Assembly: GCA_022885665.1 (NCBI GenBank)
Contig: JAGQDJ010000076.1
Coordinates: 310,001-374,000, forward strand
From: Triops longicaudatus
Lineage: Eukaryota > Arthropoda > Branchiopoda > Notostraca > Triopsidae
Direction of reading: 5' to 3'
DNA: 64,000 nt
In this document: positions 51,501 through 59,387 of the stretch, piece by piece
Layout of the letters: each line of letters begins with the position of its first letter
Numbering within the stretch: the stretch's first letter is position 1
The notes under the pieces: generated by a model
Seen by the model: the letters and a program-made list of their open reading frames with translations, nothing else
Databases searched by the model: none
Told to the model about the DNA's origin: nothing
Position numbers and translations under genes: made by a program

Positions 51501-54500
51501 TTGAAGATTTACTGCTCGGTACAAGACGGAGAGCTAGAGATTTTGCATTTCAAGAATAATCTAATTTAACGGACGTCTCAATTCTGAACAGTTGCACTTG
51601 CCAAGAATCAGGTAGTACTAAATTCGCTGTTTCATGCTTGAAAATATTTCCATGGAAGACTTTTACTCCAGAAAACGAAATTCACACGAATAAGAAAATG
51701 TTTCACCGAACTAACCGTTAGTACATATCACAGATATTTAATTCTTCAGCTAGTGGCTATGAATTTTGCATCACTAAATGACTCACACAAATTGAGACAT
51801 GTGGAAGTACAAAAAGGTGAGTTTAAGAGGTTAAGAAGGGTTAAAAATTTAACCCTGGTAAGTTAAGTAGTATGAACGCAATATAGCACTACTCCTCTTT
51901 GGCCAAGTGACACACCCTCATGCCTTGCTACACACACACAGAGAACAAGAAAAAAAAAACGCTTTTCCACGCTTCCTGAACACGACGTACTAGACATTTA
52001 GTGCCCAACACTCACAACAGGAAAAAAGCCTATGTTTAAAAAAATGGCGCAAGTCATCTTCGCGCATCATTAGTCGCGAAACCCATAAAAATGAGGTTAA
52101 AGTATGTTGAATGAATAATGTCACGAACGTGAAGGGTAGCACACACGTTTCGCTTTTCATTTATAAAGAGACAACTTGGCACTCGAGACCACGTTACCCC
52201 GTTGCAGTTATTAATAATGCCCCGGATGCCACGACGCTTCATTCACATGCACAGGATTTGGCAAATTGTGCTGATGCATTGATGGCCCCCCATTTCCGTC
52301 TTTCTCTCTCTCTCCCCTTCTTGTCACATTCAACTCTTGCTCTTTCAGAATACCGACACCCAAAGCCAATGACGTTTCCAAGCCATTCCCGCAAACCTTT
52401 ACTGCCACCACCAGCTTACATTTCATTATCATAACTTCTTTTCAGCATAGCACCAGAATACGGAACTTGATAAATTCCACCAATAAAAACTGAATTTTAT
52501 TCTCCCACACCCAGTCATTATTAACAAAGTACAAGAAAAATCTCCATATTTTTTTTCCAAGGAATGCTGCCCTTCTTTACTCAATCTGAAGACTTTTGAC
52601 GGCAATTAGCCCCAGGAGATGTGATCAAATTTCCCTTTGCCTAGATTTCAGAGTTAGCGGAAACATCGAACGTACTTCCAGCTTTGCACAGTCTGGGAAG
52701 CGCGCCTTATTATTTTTCGTAACTTAATACTCTTGGAGATTCATTAGTAACCTCGCGTGCTGCCAGTTTTTTTTTACCCGAATGAAATGCCACGTCATGC
52801 TTTTTTCGGGCATAAAAAAACACTCAGCAGCTAACGTCAAATGTGCGTAAAGTTTTGCAGCAGTAAAAGGAAGAACAAAAATTATGCCAACCTGAAGAAT
52901 TATGAAAAGTAACAGAATTCTAGTTTGTGACTAAATTGAAATTCAAGAAAATCCTGGTAGTAAAGGGAATAAATCTTAACTACACAAATAAAATCAATCT
53001 ACAGCAGCAGGAATGTAAGTTTTAAAAAATAATCTTTTACAGGGAACATTTCTAAGTTTCTACGAGAGCGTTTATACGCTCATCAGAAACATTTGGATAT
53101 CATTCTGAAGACTTCTTTTACTGTTATACGCAAAGAAATCTGAAATCTTTAAAAATCTGAAAACTTTGTGCCCTATTAAGAATTTAGATTTTTTTTTTTT
53201 ACTGGGGATGAGGCGTGAATCATGTTCGTTGCTCTCCCTAGACTTTAACTGGTAGACGCTCGCTTTGATTCATTCTTTACAATGCAAACCCTAAAACGTT
53301 CATTTGTTCATTTAAAACAACTCACATTTACAGTTACCATTCATTCCGAACACACGTAAAATTTATTTATTATTATTTATGAGTGCATTTATTGTCATTT
53401 TTAATAAATTTTATCTTTAATTATTTCATCAATTTGTAAGTTACTTATGATAGCGAGACACAACACGCAGAGATTCATGTACAGTACTGATGACGTATGC
53501 ACAGTAAGATAACGGGTTTACTGCTAACCCTTTATTCCCTAAAATAAGTTCTGTCTAGCGACACTATTACTACCCTGCATTTCGCATACGGATTACCAGC
53601 ATTTTCCAGGGAAATCACCGAAAGTGTTTTGTCATTCGAGAACTCTTAAAGAAATAACAGAAATGGCCTAGCCTACTCAGTATGATTGACGTGCTCTATA
53701 AAACACCATTTTTATTATGTTGACTTCTCCCGCCAGGTTTTCTTTAGCTGTTCGGCTTAACCAAGATCGATGTTATTCAGAAAGTTTTTGCAGTCATTCC
53801 CGCCTGTCAAGCCCTTGTGAAACGCACCTTCTCCATTACCAAGCCAGTTTTACAGCTACTTAGCATGCCCAGGTGCCATATCTCCACGAAAAAATACCTC
53901 TCTGGTCAGTCCAAAACCGGCCCTTTGGGTTCAATAGCTCTCGAACTGTATTCTCCTAGTCTCTCACCCTTTTTCTTCTCTAGTTACGCGTGTGCGTAGA
54001 GTACGCCAAAACGGGTACAAAAGCTACTCTTTCTAAAACAGAGGGGGGGGGGGCTTTTAATTNACAGAGGGGGGGGGGGGGCTTTTAATTCCTATTTCCT
54101 TCTTTCCCGACTTTGGCTTGTCTGTCCCAGTTCAATGGAGTACAAGTCGATCTCCAGTACTAGGAGAGTTTTTTTTATTTTTGAAAGAAAGAAAAGAAAA
54201 AGAGTCAGGCAAAAGGTTAGTAAGACAAGGTCGAGGAGGCACCCGACTACCAGGAGCCGAGCCACGTCAAATATGCATAGAATAGCGAAGAATGTTTCAC
54301 CATTTACGCAAGTGGTTCTAGCTTGTCCCGATGGTACCATACAGTGGCGAACGCTTCTCTATTTTTTCCTTCCTTTTTTCTTCTTCTTAGGTCGACTTCC
54401 TCAAAGACAGACAGAAACACATACACTCCATGTGTATCAACCGAATCAAGTGCTTCGTCCCGTTGTCCATGACAACCAATCCCGGAACACAGGACCCAAA

Positions 54501-56873
54501 GACGAAAAAGAAAAGGAAGACTACTTTGCTAATACTGATTACAAAACGCCCCCTAAGGCGTTGTCCATCTGTGACAATGGCAGAGAAACAATCCCAGCTG
54601 TTCCTGAACATAATAATTAGTCCGACACTCCCAATACCAAGCAATTCAGTGCAATCCGTTGCCTTAAGACGAATGCTGCTCCGAGAAACCTGTAAAGGTT
54701 ACGAATGATTGTAATGATTGCTTTTCACGGAAAGACCTATTTCTGAAGAGATGAAAAAAGTACTGTTTCAGGGATAAGCAATCCTTTTTTCGGGTGGCAA
54801 TCGCCGAACGGGAGATTCGAGGTAGTGGTGTCGGAATAGAATAGGGAGAATTATGTCTTCTAGCGAAGGGAAGAGCGAAACCTCTCTGGGGAGACACTTT
54901 TGAGGTTGAAACATGCAACAAAGACAAGCAGCCAACACGCAAAACCCATAAGGAGGACGTTTGTTTGAAATTTCGTCGCCGTCGATCAGCAAGATCTATG
55001 GACACCCTTTTCCACCTCTGGAAACCTGGAGAACCGCAGAAAGCGAGAGAAAGAGGCTTCGGCTTCCTCCGTAGGCAGCACTTTGAATGATCCTCGACCC
55101 GCTTCACTGCATTTCAAAAGCTTTTTTTCCCTTTCAATACTTTGGGTTTCATGGCAAAAGTCGTCCAAGCATACAAAAGCCACCCAATAATAGGATTTTG
55201 ATTCGCCTCCCCCTCATCTACCATCATCGCAAATGTTCTCAGAAATTTAGCTCCAAGCATTTGGAAACAGAAATTCCAATATTTACCATTTAACTTATAA
55301 CAGTACTAGTATAGATTCTTGAGATTTCTCAAAAGCTCCAGCCGATTAACTCGAACAATTTACACGATATAGCAGCAGGCAAAGGCCTACGCTTTATAAT
55401 GGGGAAATTTTGATATTAATTTGATTTTAGCTTGTCTAAGTTCTGCATGTTCTTTAGTTTCCAAATAGCAGCAGGAAATTGCATTTTAGGAAAACTTGTT
55501 TCTTGGTTTTATTTTTCAACTCGCTTTAGTCTACTTCATAACTGGCGGTCAAATAATCTTTATTATTATCAAAGCTAATATTTTTTTCTAAAATCTGTAA
55601 TCTGATTGAAGTCAGGGTATGTGTCATTATTTATCATTTAATTCGACTACATATTTTAGCATATTTTTATTTTATTGCGTAAACTGTCTTAGGTCTGCCA
55701 ATTTAATTCACGGAAATCTAAGAAAATACATTCATTTAATTTTGTACGAATAACAGTTGAAGTAACTATTATTAAAATTATGCATCTTACCAAAGACAGA
55801 TGAGGTGAAGAAAAAGAAAAACGAGGCTTTGAGCCGAAAACCGATCCCTTGTTCATTACTGGTAATATACACACGCTATTTGCACAACGTGTCCGTGTAA
55901 ATGGAAACTCCGGAGCCATTCAAGAACTTCCGTTTTGGAATGCTACCAAGAAGCTGGGGCACGCCGGGTCCTGTCAAGTGCACAAGTCCTAATTCTGAAA
56001 GAAATATAGACCCCAACGCCAACTAGGAGGAAGGCTTCCTCCAAGCAGGCCTTAAAAAAAGGAATGGAAATTGACAAGAGGCATTGGCTTGGACACTGGA
56101 TAACTGTTTCCACGTTGCCACTCATGATTTACTGAGGTTGTTTGAACGTCTTCTGTAACTACACCACCCTCTGTACACTGTACCTCTCCGCAGTCTTCCC
56201 GCCCATCCTAACCCCCCTCTCAGTAAATGGCGGGAAAGATCGAAAGACTTGGCAGCAAGGCAACAGTTCCCGGCCTGGTTGACAAAGGCAATTCATCTCA
56301 GACCTAGTAATGCACGACACGATTCACCAAGCCTGGCATGACATGGGCCGTACATGTTTTCCTCCGCGTCGCTCCTCGACACCCTCAAAGTTTTGCCCAT
56401 GGCTTCGTACTATGCCAGGCCGATGGTCCAATTGCCCATTTTTCTTTTTCCACGAGGCTTACTGTAACTGGATCTTGTGCTAAACCATATCTGCGAAAAA
56501 CGAGATTCCCTAAAATATTGCGAAGGTACCGAAAAGGAGAGGATGCTATAACCAAGGTTTTTGTCTTTCCATTTCGGTTCCACTTCCATGGCATAATACT
56601 TGTTAAAAAAATAGTTTCACTTTTATTTATTTTTTTCATTTTTTTCGGTTCACTGAAATTACCTGGCTTGTTATGGACTTGCTTCTTGCTCGCACTAGCT
56701 GCAATGGTGCTGCTGTTCTTGGAAGGTGTGAACAGCGCCGTGGGTGTAGTTATCCCAGAAGGCGATGTTTGTGCGCTGGTCAGGGTCAGGCATAGCACCA
56801 AACAGGTCAGCAGGAGCAAGGAGGGCCGCCAACATCGCCGGGCGCCCAACTTGTTCATCCCAGGCAGCTCCAT
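6278..56873 (-). CDS. LRP1: Low-density lipoprotein receptor-related protein 1 (full coding span)
   Basis: Giant endocytic receptor that binds lipoprotein, protease-inhibitor and other ligands through LA repeats and takes them into clathrin-coated vesicles through its NPxY tail. The order is signal peptide, LA cluster I (3), EGF pair, propellers 1-2, cluster II (8 LA), propellers 3-6, cluster III (10 LA), EGF pair, propeller 7, cluster IV (11 LA), EGF, propeller 8, EGFs, transmembrane helix and tail. The 8/10/11 LA counts and eight propellers match vertebrate LRP1; LRP2 has different counts. The tail ending resembles human LRP1 (NPTY, TNFANPVY, KKSLL, DPLA). Most module borders are phase 1. 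Introns range from about 60 nt to 8.6 kb. A 5' UTR acceptor lies directly before the start. I treat 6-57 kb as one gene, but a split into two genes near 20.5 kb cannot be fully excluded from sequence alone. Confidence 0.93.
6940..8561 (-). other. LRP1: LRP1 exons: membrane-proximal EGF array
   Basis: Six exons: 8339-8561, 8153-8279, 7943-8081, 7682-7887, 7244-7545 and 6940-7185. They encode successive EGF modules with repeats of the pattern CxNGGxC and CxCPxGxxGxxC. In vertebrate LRP1 this array lies in the membrane-bound light chain. The EGF encoded by 7682-7887 has a Lys/Asp-rich insertion (KDKDKDK and following basic residues) between its third and fourth cysteines, near 7758-7834. Splice phases agree across all six exons. 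Confidence 0.9.
8901..8974 (-). tRNA. tRNA-Ile (anticodon AAT), copy 1
   Basis: A 74-nt cloverleaf read on the minus strand. The acceptor GGCTTGT pairs with ACGAGCC (one G-T wobble), followed by discriminator A. The D-arm is AGCTCAGTTGGTTAGAGC. Anticodon stem TCGTG/CGCGA encloses loop CTAATAA, giving AAT. The T-arm has GTTCGATC. A run of four T follows within about 10 nt as a Pol III terminator. It is identical to copies 3, 4 and 5. Confidence 0.96.
11160..11233 (-). tRNA. tRNA-Ile (anticodon AAT), copy 2, variant acceptor stem
   Basis: Same 74-nt fold and AAT anticodon as the other copies. It differs by a T4-A69 to C4-G69 change in the acceptor stem (GGCCTGT with ACGGGCC) and one change in the variable region. 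The stem change is compensatory, which argues that this copy is functional. It is followed by a TTTTT Pol III terminator. Confidence 0.96.
11359..11432 (-). tRNA. tRNA-Ile (anticodon AAT), copy 3
   Basis: Identical over 74 nt to the copies at 8901, 13956 and 14226. It lies 125 nt from copy 2. A TTTTT terminator follows directly on the minus strand. Confidence 0.96.
13757..13830 (-). pseudogene. tRNA-Ile (AAT) pseudogene
   Basis: A degenerate 74-nt relative of the neighbouring tRNA genes. The anticodon loop CTAATAA survives. The acceptor strands GCCTTCT and ACGTGTC have three mismatches, the D-arm and T-arm carry further substitutions, and no T run follows as terminator. It is probably dead. 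Confidence 0.85.
13956..14029 (-). tRNA. tRNA-Ile (anticodon AAT), copy 4
   Basis: Identical to copies 1, 3 and 5, with all stems paired and loop CTAATAA. It is followed by a TTTTT terminator on the minus strand. Confidence 0.96.
14226..14299 (-). tRNA. tRNA-Ile (anticodon AAT), copy 5
   Basis: Identical to copies 1, 3 and 4, followed by TTTTTT. It lies only 58 nt downstream of an LRP1 splice donor (exon ending at 14358), on the same strand. Confidence 0.96.
15363..18068 (-). other. LRP1: LRP1 exons: EGF, LA cluster IV (11 repeats), EGF
   Basis: The block opens with an EGF (NPCENNGGCATLC) in the exon 17879-18068 and runs through eleven LA repeats, many split by short introns. It closes with an EGF (CAFGTCSQIC) in the last exon, which ends at 15363. 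Each LA keeps six cysteines and a CxxxSDE calcium site, for example CDGDNDCGDSSDE and CDGDSDCLDKSDE. Eleven repeats is the vertebrate LRP1 cluster IV number, the main ligand-binding cluster together with cluster II. A 17-base A run at 17152-17168 is the polypyrimidine tract of an acceptor when read on the minus strand. The intron 17383-17878 holds nothing further. Confidence 0.92.
18148..19741 (-). other. LRP1: LRP1 exons: YWTD propeller 7
   Basis: Four or five exons. Signature blades are CFYWSDVTASGSFLKRI, NLYWCDKGTDTIEVAKLDG, MYWSDWGDVPHIGKAGMDG and WIYFTDWETKSVEKC. The donor after the blade ending VFKR (near 18515) is followed by a run of about 27 A on the minus strand. The intron between about 18735 and 19218 carries a MITE-like element at 18817-18971. 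Confidence 0.9.
18817..18971. mobile_element. 155-bp MITE with 12-bp perfect inverted ends
   Basis: GCCGTACCCAGG at the left end is exactly inverted as CCTGGGTACGGC at the right end. The interior is G-rich at one side (CGGGGAGGG), has a poly-C run at the other, and has no open frame of note. It sits in an LRP1 propeller 7 intron. No clear target-site duplication could be assigned by eye. The start CAGGATTTTGGTT is shared with the inverse of the 42.8-kb element. Confidence 0.7.
19836..20308 (-). other. LRP1: LRP1 exons: last LA of cluster III and calcium-binding EGF pair
   Basis: Exon 20171-20308 encodes NPPNVTQP and one LA repeat (CPLNQFRC to DYSDEDRC), the tenth of cluster III. Exon 19836-20087 encodes two calcium-binding EGFs, opening INECKPTNPC and IDIDECQETQPC. 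All borders are phase 1. The acceptor at 20308 follows a good pyrimidine tract. It can accept either the LA9 exon, which ends at 23412, or the candidate signal-peptide exon ending at 20430. Confidence 0.92.
20430..20508 (-). CDS. Candidate alternative first coding exon of LRP1 (signal peptide)
   Basis: The ATG at 20506-20508 opens 26 codons. They encode MCQRTCWTG, then a hydrophobic core IVVACTLFTLLLNLV, then VSA, an almost textbook secretory signal. The exon ends in A followed by GTGAGG, a good donor in phase 1. That is exactly the phase of the LRP1 exon starting at 20308, so splicing gives VSA-T-NPPNVTQ. No other ATG lies in this frame upstream; the frame upstream begins only with a GTG. 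It lies inside the 3.1-kb intron within cluster III. The product would be a secreted-pathway receptor with one LA, EGF pair, propeller 7, cluster IV, propeller 8 and the normal tail. Alternatively it is the true first exon of a separate downstream gene. Confidence 0.5.
20509..23411. other. 3.1-kb intron within LA cluster III; possible internal promoter
   Basis: The sequence separates LA9 (ending 23412) from LA10. Next to the candidate signal-peptide exon lies a GC-richer stretch at about 20830-21060, with a CACGTG E-box and CG dinucleotides, that could be a promoter for it. The stretch 22301-22390 contains an inverted pair TTGTGTTCA/TGAACACAA. A hairpin-like motif lies at 21956-21982. Several open frames of up to 141 codons are present, but none is recognisable. 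Confidence 0.5.
23412..25569 (-). other. LRP1: LRP1 exons: EGF and LA repeats 1-9 of cluster III
   Basis: An EGF (NPCQVLNGGCEDNC) is followed by nine LA repeats over several exons. Typical calcium sites are CDGVAECPDFSDE, CDGSNDCGDHSDE, CDSDPDCPDASDE, CDGSNDCWDNSDE, CDGSEDCPDGSDE, CDGDDDCGDRSDE and CDLQDDCGDGSDE. One repeat, near 24430-24550, is unusual: it has an insertion (TDARHPIS) between its fifth cysteine region and the SDEEGC end, which should disturb the calcium site. With the LA at 20.2 kb the cluster has ten, as in vertebrate LRP1. Confidence 0.92.
25634..26978 (-). other. LRP1: LRP1 exons: YWTD propeller 6
   Basis: Blades include IFYSDIQRNSISSVHFNG, MYWTNWNSRQPSVQRAYLNG, KLYWGDARLDKIERTDLDG and FIFWTDWILHAVLRANKYTG. 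Exons run from 26978 down to 25634. Intron 25830-26110 is very AT-rich. An N-terminal sequence SRVSRIESIHIED starts the domain. Confidence 0.9.
27036..28223 (-). other. LRP1: LRP1 exons: YWTD propeller 5 and following EGF
   Basis: Blades include IFWVDSDHGSITRVRRDG, MYWTNPKFDVLEVSRWNG, MFWADCGKAPRIERSRLDG and KFYWCDSRKDTIERANYDG. The last exon also encodes the EGF NPCAVNNGGCEELC before a phase 1 donor at 27036. Confidence 0.9.
28485..28661 (-). other. LRP1: LRP1 exon: EGF between propellers 4 and 5
   Basis: One exon encodes a lead-in NILSLRLYEPSLQ, then the EGF CGRNRGGCQHLC to CKCAAGY, in phase 1 at both ends. The gap 28224-28484 is an intron with nothing notable. Confidence 0.88.
28743..29656 (-). 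other. LRP1: LRP1 exons: YWTD propeller 4
   Basis: The start is NERVLLFSRPNEIRGVDVD. Blades include KIYWADTQVNEIKRVSLFG, LFYSSYGSAHNHIAVCTLEG, LFWAEVGGPLVNVIYMANMDG and RLYWVNYDTQSIQYYD. The splice phases fit the EGF exons on both sides. Confidence 0.9.
29737..29865 (-). other. LRP1: LRP1 exon: EGF between propellers 3 and 4
   Basis: A single phase 1 exon encodes VKNPCGENNGGCTHLC to LDGKTC, the standard EGF that closes each propeller in this family. Confidence 0.9.
29922..31066 (-). other. LRP1: LRP1 exons: YWTD propeller 3
   Basis: The start is DRSPAYLVFSNRHELRGVDL. Blades include YVFWTDVVDDKIYRGSL, NLYWVESNLDQIEVSKLNG, ILFWTDWESGAPRIESCSL and VYWSDWRNNLVVRANKWNG, ending MHPSRQPR. Confidence 0.9.
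31137..31385 (-). other. LRP1: LRP1 exon: EGF pair after cluster II
   Basis: One exon of about 249 nt encodes ENLCGTQAGVDCSHQC and NPCQWGTCSQLC, two EGFs, with phase 1 borders. Confidence 0.9.
31461..33484 (-). other. LRP1: LRP1 exons: EGF and LA cluster II (8 repeats)
   Basis: The exon 33.2-33.484 kb carries an EGF (MNCPEFCLSTPRGAVCGC) and LA1. Later exons carry LA2-3, LA4, LA5-6 and LA7-8. Calcium sites are CDGKFDCNDKSDE, CDGDIDCEGGSDE, CDLDSDCGNGDTSDE, CDGDDDCKDNSDE, CNGVNECSDGSDE, CNFEHDCLDGSDE, CDGTKDCEDGSDE and CDGVADCIDGSDE. The LA4 to LA5 junction (32.40 to 32.02 kb) is phase 0, unlike the usual phase 1. Cluster II is a principal ligand-binding cluster in vertebrate LRP1. The intron 32021-32400 is AT-rich and holds nothing notable. 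Confidence 0.92.
33911..35217 (-). other. LRP1: LRP1 exons: YWTD propeller 2
   Basis: Exons begin at 35217 (TQFLLYAQGRPASVKGI). Blades include FIYYSDRQR, NLYWTDEGRNSISVARLEN, YLYWSDWSSASNAESD, KLYFCDAFLDRIERIGLDG and LIWTEMQLGKIQRYSL. The last exon ends at 33911 in phase 1. The intron 33485-33910 shows no feature. Confidence 0.9.
35297..35428 (-). other. LRP1: LRP1 exon: EGF between propellers 1 and 2
   Basis: A single phase 1 exon encodes AQHPCSVKNGGCQHLC to TDGSCT, a propeller-closing EGF. Confidence 0.9.
35569..36739 (-). other. LRP1: LRP1 exons: YWTD propeller 1
   Basis: Exons 36479-36739, 36178-36340, 35821-36046 and 35569-35743. The start is VPESEPATLLFVNSLDIRHV. Blades include WYLVDDAKEQIWLCDAG, LFLTVFGTGPPRLESAWLDG, LYWVDTFLDVIERVDYHGG and LYVTSWRDESLVRIGKW. 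The first blades are more divergent from the YWTD consensus than in other propellers. Confidence 0.88.
36740..38423. other. LRP1 intron, 1.7 kb
   Basis: AT-rich sequence with short T and A runs (for example near 37910-37925). No coding exon, RNA gene or clear repeat was recognised. Confidence 0.6.
38424..39634 (-). other. LRP1: LRP1 exons: N-terminal EGF pair
   Basis: Exon 39521-39634 encodes NTSMCASAKCSHDCRPSPNG to GTIC. Exon 38424-38546 encodes the calcium-binding EGF DADECSMDATCDQLC to SRCWAING. Both are phase 1. The 1-kb intron between them (38547-39520) contains a hydrophobic open frame that lacks an ATG, which I do not regard as coding. Confidence 0.9.
42650..42835. mobile_element. MITE-like element related to the 18.8-kb copy
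   Basis: The right end, read inverted, gives CCAGGATTTTGGTT followed by G-rich sequence. It shares CAGGATTTTGGTT with the left end of the element at 18817. The other end is also G-rich (GGGGGTTTG), and a poly-C run occupies about 42778-42792. Ends are approximate because the inverted repeats are diverged. Confidence 0.4.
48370..49060. repeat. Diverged local direct duplication
   Basis: The segment at about 48385-48545 recurs at about 48892-49050. Shared landmarks in the same order are AGACCAGCATTT(T)CCA, ACACAA(G/A)CCA and ACGCAAGTTTTCT followed by AAAA(T)CTCTT. The copies start about 507 bp apart and have diverged by many substitutions and small gaps. Confidence 0.6.
49569..56662. other. LRP1 intron, 7.1 kb
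   Basis: The intron between the signal-peptide exon and the first LA. It contains a hairpin-like motif (50436-50460), a stretch at 51150-51590 with several phrases of the form TTTAACGGAC/TTTAACGAAC that resemble ends of old pogo/Tigger-like elements, a poly-G pair with an undetermined base at 54063, and open frames on both strands at 54.1-55.1 kb that I could not relate to any family. No coding exon is supported. Confidence 0.5.
54040..54090. repeat. Duplicated poly-G segment with an undetermined base
   Basis: ACAGA plus a G run plus CTTTTAATT occurs twice in tandem, with an N at 54063 between the copies. The G runs differ in length. This looks like an assembly join at a homopolymer, not a real tandem repeat. 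Confidence 0.75.
56663..56873 (-). other. LRP1: LRP1 first coding exon: signal peptide
   Basis: The start ATG at 56871-56873 lies one base after a strong acceptor (pyrimidine tract, then GTCGCAG), so a 5' UTR exon lies further upstream. In-frame ATGs at 56886-56888 and 56856-56858 are alternatives. The peptide MELPGMNKLGARRCWR is followed by the hydrophobic core PSLLLLTCLVLCLTLTSA and likely cleavage near TSA-Q. A Ser/Thr-rich linker follows. The donor at 56663 is phase 1 and fits the LA exon starting at 49568 (NKP-A-VTNESP). Confidence 0.82.
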
Positions 56874-59387
56874 GCTGCGACAAACCATCAACGAAAAATG
56901 GAAGAAATAAGTATCAGGTGGTCGTTATGGAAAGAACCATTTGCATTGGTATGTTAAACACTTGCAAGCTTTTGTTATTGTCGTTTTTCTCCATAAAAAC
57001 GGAACCTTTGGGTGACTCAAGGTCAAAACATACACTGTTTGTTCTACTTTATTGCTCCACGCTTTTGTCACCGTGACAAAGAAACGGAATACGAGCGCAC
57101 AAAAAAGTTACATAAGTGAAATAAATAACAACAGCTAATAAGTTCTTACACAAGTTAGTAGAGAACCCTTACTTTCATCGCGTTACTAACGTGAAAGTTG
57201 TAACTCTATTTTTTACAGAAAAAAAACTACGGGATAATGGGAACCGACAGAAAAAGAAGGGATACAAGCACTAGAAAAAAAGCATGAAAATGTTTAAAAA
57301 TTCTAGAAAATTAAGGAAAATGTCAGGTCTATAAACACTCAGAATAAATGTTAACATACGAAAATACAGAAACAGCAGAAAATAGAAGAATTTAGGTTTT
57401 AGATAACTTAAACTATGCAAATCTAATAAGTCATGAACTTAGAAATCAATATTGGAGAATCAAAAATTAAATACATAAAGCACAGGAAAATTCAACAATT
57501 ATCGAAAACCTAAGTAAAGTTTTGAAATAAACTGCAAGACTTTAGATAATGTTAGAATTATGTGACGCGGTATTTTGTTTTCGAAATAAAAATAAATAAA
57601 TGCGATTTATGTCGCGTGCCGAACACAATGAATAAATTAGAGGAATGAGAAATTTGCAGAAAGTCAGACAGATATCTTTCTGAACATTGTCTATTATACA
57701 CCCCGTGAGATTACTAAAGTACAAGTCGCCTTTTTTCAGACACAATGTTTTTTTAGTGAAACTTTTGCACTAGGTAGGTTTACTTCGAAGTAGATGAATT
57801 AAGTTCGTAAGAATTTTACGAAAACGACTACTATTTTTTAACAAAAAAATTGATTGCGTCACAGGCTAGTTACAGTTAGTGTTCCCATCCGTTTCTTTGG
57901 TTTTAGGCGCCTCCGGTGTGAAAATGTTACCTAATTTAACTTAACCTAACTAAGCTCAACCTAACCTGCAAAACTTAACCTAAAAAATAAGAAAACCTGA
58001 GGAAATGCAGAAACTGTCACAAAGTCCTAAGTAGAGACCAGACAACTTGGCGTGGTCCGGAATCTACTGGAGATGAAGAATGTAGTCGAAAAATTAGGAA
58101 TGGAAAGACTTAAATGTAAGGAGGCAAAGAAAGGGTTAAAATTAAGATGACGATAAAGACTAAATGAAGTGTAATGATCTGTATGTTGGTCTAAGTTTCG
58201 TAGTCCTTTTTTTTTTTTTTTTTTTTTTTGTCCCAGAGAGGTTTCCATGACGCGATAAGCATCATGAAAGAGTAGCTGATCTGCATAGCCTTCACACCGT
58301 ACCACTTTCGGTTTCCATCCAAGGCAGGTTCAAAGCCAAAAAGGGGACCGTGGTGAGTCGGTTGAAAATGCAAGAGGTTTTCCGGGAACATAAAAGACCC
58401 ATACCAACCATGTTGAGGAGCTTAGGGGATGCGGAATCACAGTAAGGATTTACCTGGGTGAACTGATGGGAAAATGCTTGTTTAAATAACAAGCGGCAAG
58501 CCAAAGTTTTCCAACCAGAATCGCGTTTTAGTTTTCTTATTTTTTTCACTTTAAATACACAATCTAAAATCACGACAAATAACTGGGTTTCTTTTTTTCT
58601 CAGAATGATAAAAACATGGCTATAAAACACTTTTTCAGGCAGAGGGTTCTGCGCTTCCCAAGGACATTAAAAGAACAAGACACTTCTACAAACTACACTA
58701 ATGGTAAAATGTGTTTCATCTCATCACGCGCATCCTTTTATCCGAAAGGGTAAAATGAGCTAAAAAGAGAACAAAATATGTCCACAGAGTAGTAGTAATA
58801 TGTCGCGAGCATTTACATGCAACGTCAACGTGTGCACAAGACAAACAGTGTCACTATGCTAATAACACTAATACTCTACGCTATGAGCTTCCGCGTCGAG
58901 TGCTCTACAGCGTCTGAACTCTGAAGGCCGCAAGAAAAGAAGACGGGGCCTGCGGCACTTGCGCCGGACTCTCCGCGCTCTGACCAAACCCGCGGACCGA
59001 GCTTTCCCTTTTCATGTGGCTTGTGGCGCCAAAGGTGAGCAGTTTCGAAAGCCTCCTTACGTGGAAGAAAAGTTTTCTTTGGCGAATGTAGAATAATACC
59101 TTTCACTTAGAAAAGCTATTTTCTTCGTATAAGCTCTGCTTCTTTTTGCAAGTTATTATTTCCATTTCAATTTTTGCTCGTGCATTATCGCTTGCTCGAG
59201 GGCAGGTCAAAATTGTATCGCATCGTTTGAAAACGGGAATCATATCATGTATCGTGATGTTTTTAGTCGATTGCGATCTTAGATTCGATTCTAAAGCCAT
59301 ATCCGACGGGAAAAGGTATGTTTGTAAATTTAGCGAAAACATTTAGCCAATATTAGCAAAATCTCTTACCAAACTATAGAAATTACA
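56874..59387. other. Divergent intergenic region / 5' UTR introns between LRP1 and NDUFB3
   Basis: Contains the unassigned LRP1 5' UTR exon(s) and promoter and the NDUFB3 promoter. A GC-rich patch at about 58890-59040 is the best promoter candidate; on the plus strand it ends with GCCAAAG followed by GTGAGC, a good donor. A degenerate CCTAA-rich stretch lies at about 57935-57985, and a T run at 58207-58230. No other gene was recognised. Confidence 0.5.

Noticed and set aside
54135..55107. Two open frames of about 150-160 codons, one on each strand
   Set aside because: Basic, Phe-rich or Ser-rich composition, no domain signature and no splice context; they lie next to a doubtful assembly join within a long intron.
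56338..56910. 190-codon plus-strand open frame
   Set aside because: It is antisense to the LRP1 signal-peptide exon, whose start, hydrophobic core and splice sites all make sense; the plus-strand product has no recognisable feature.
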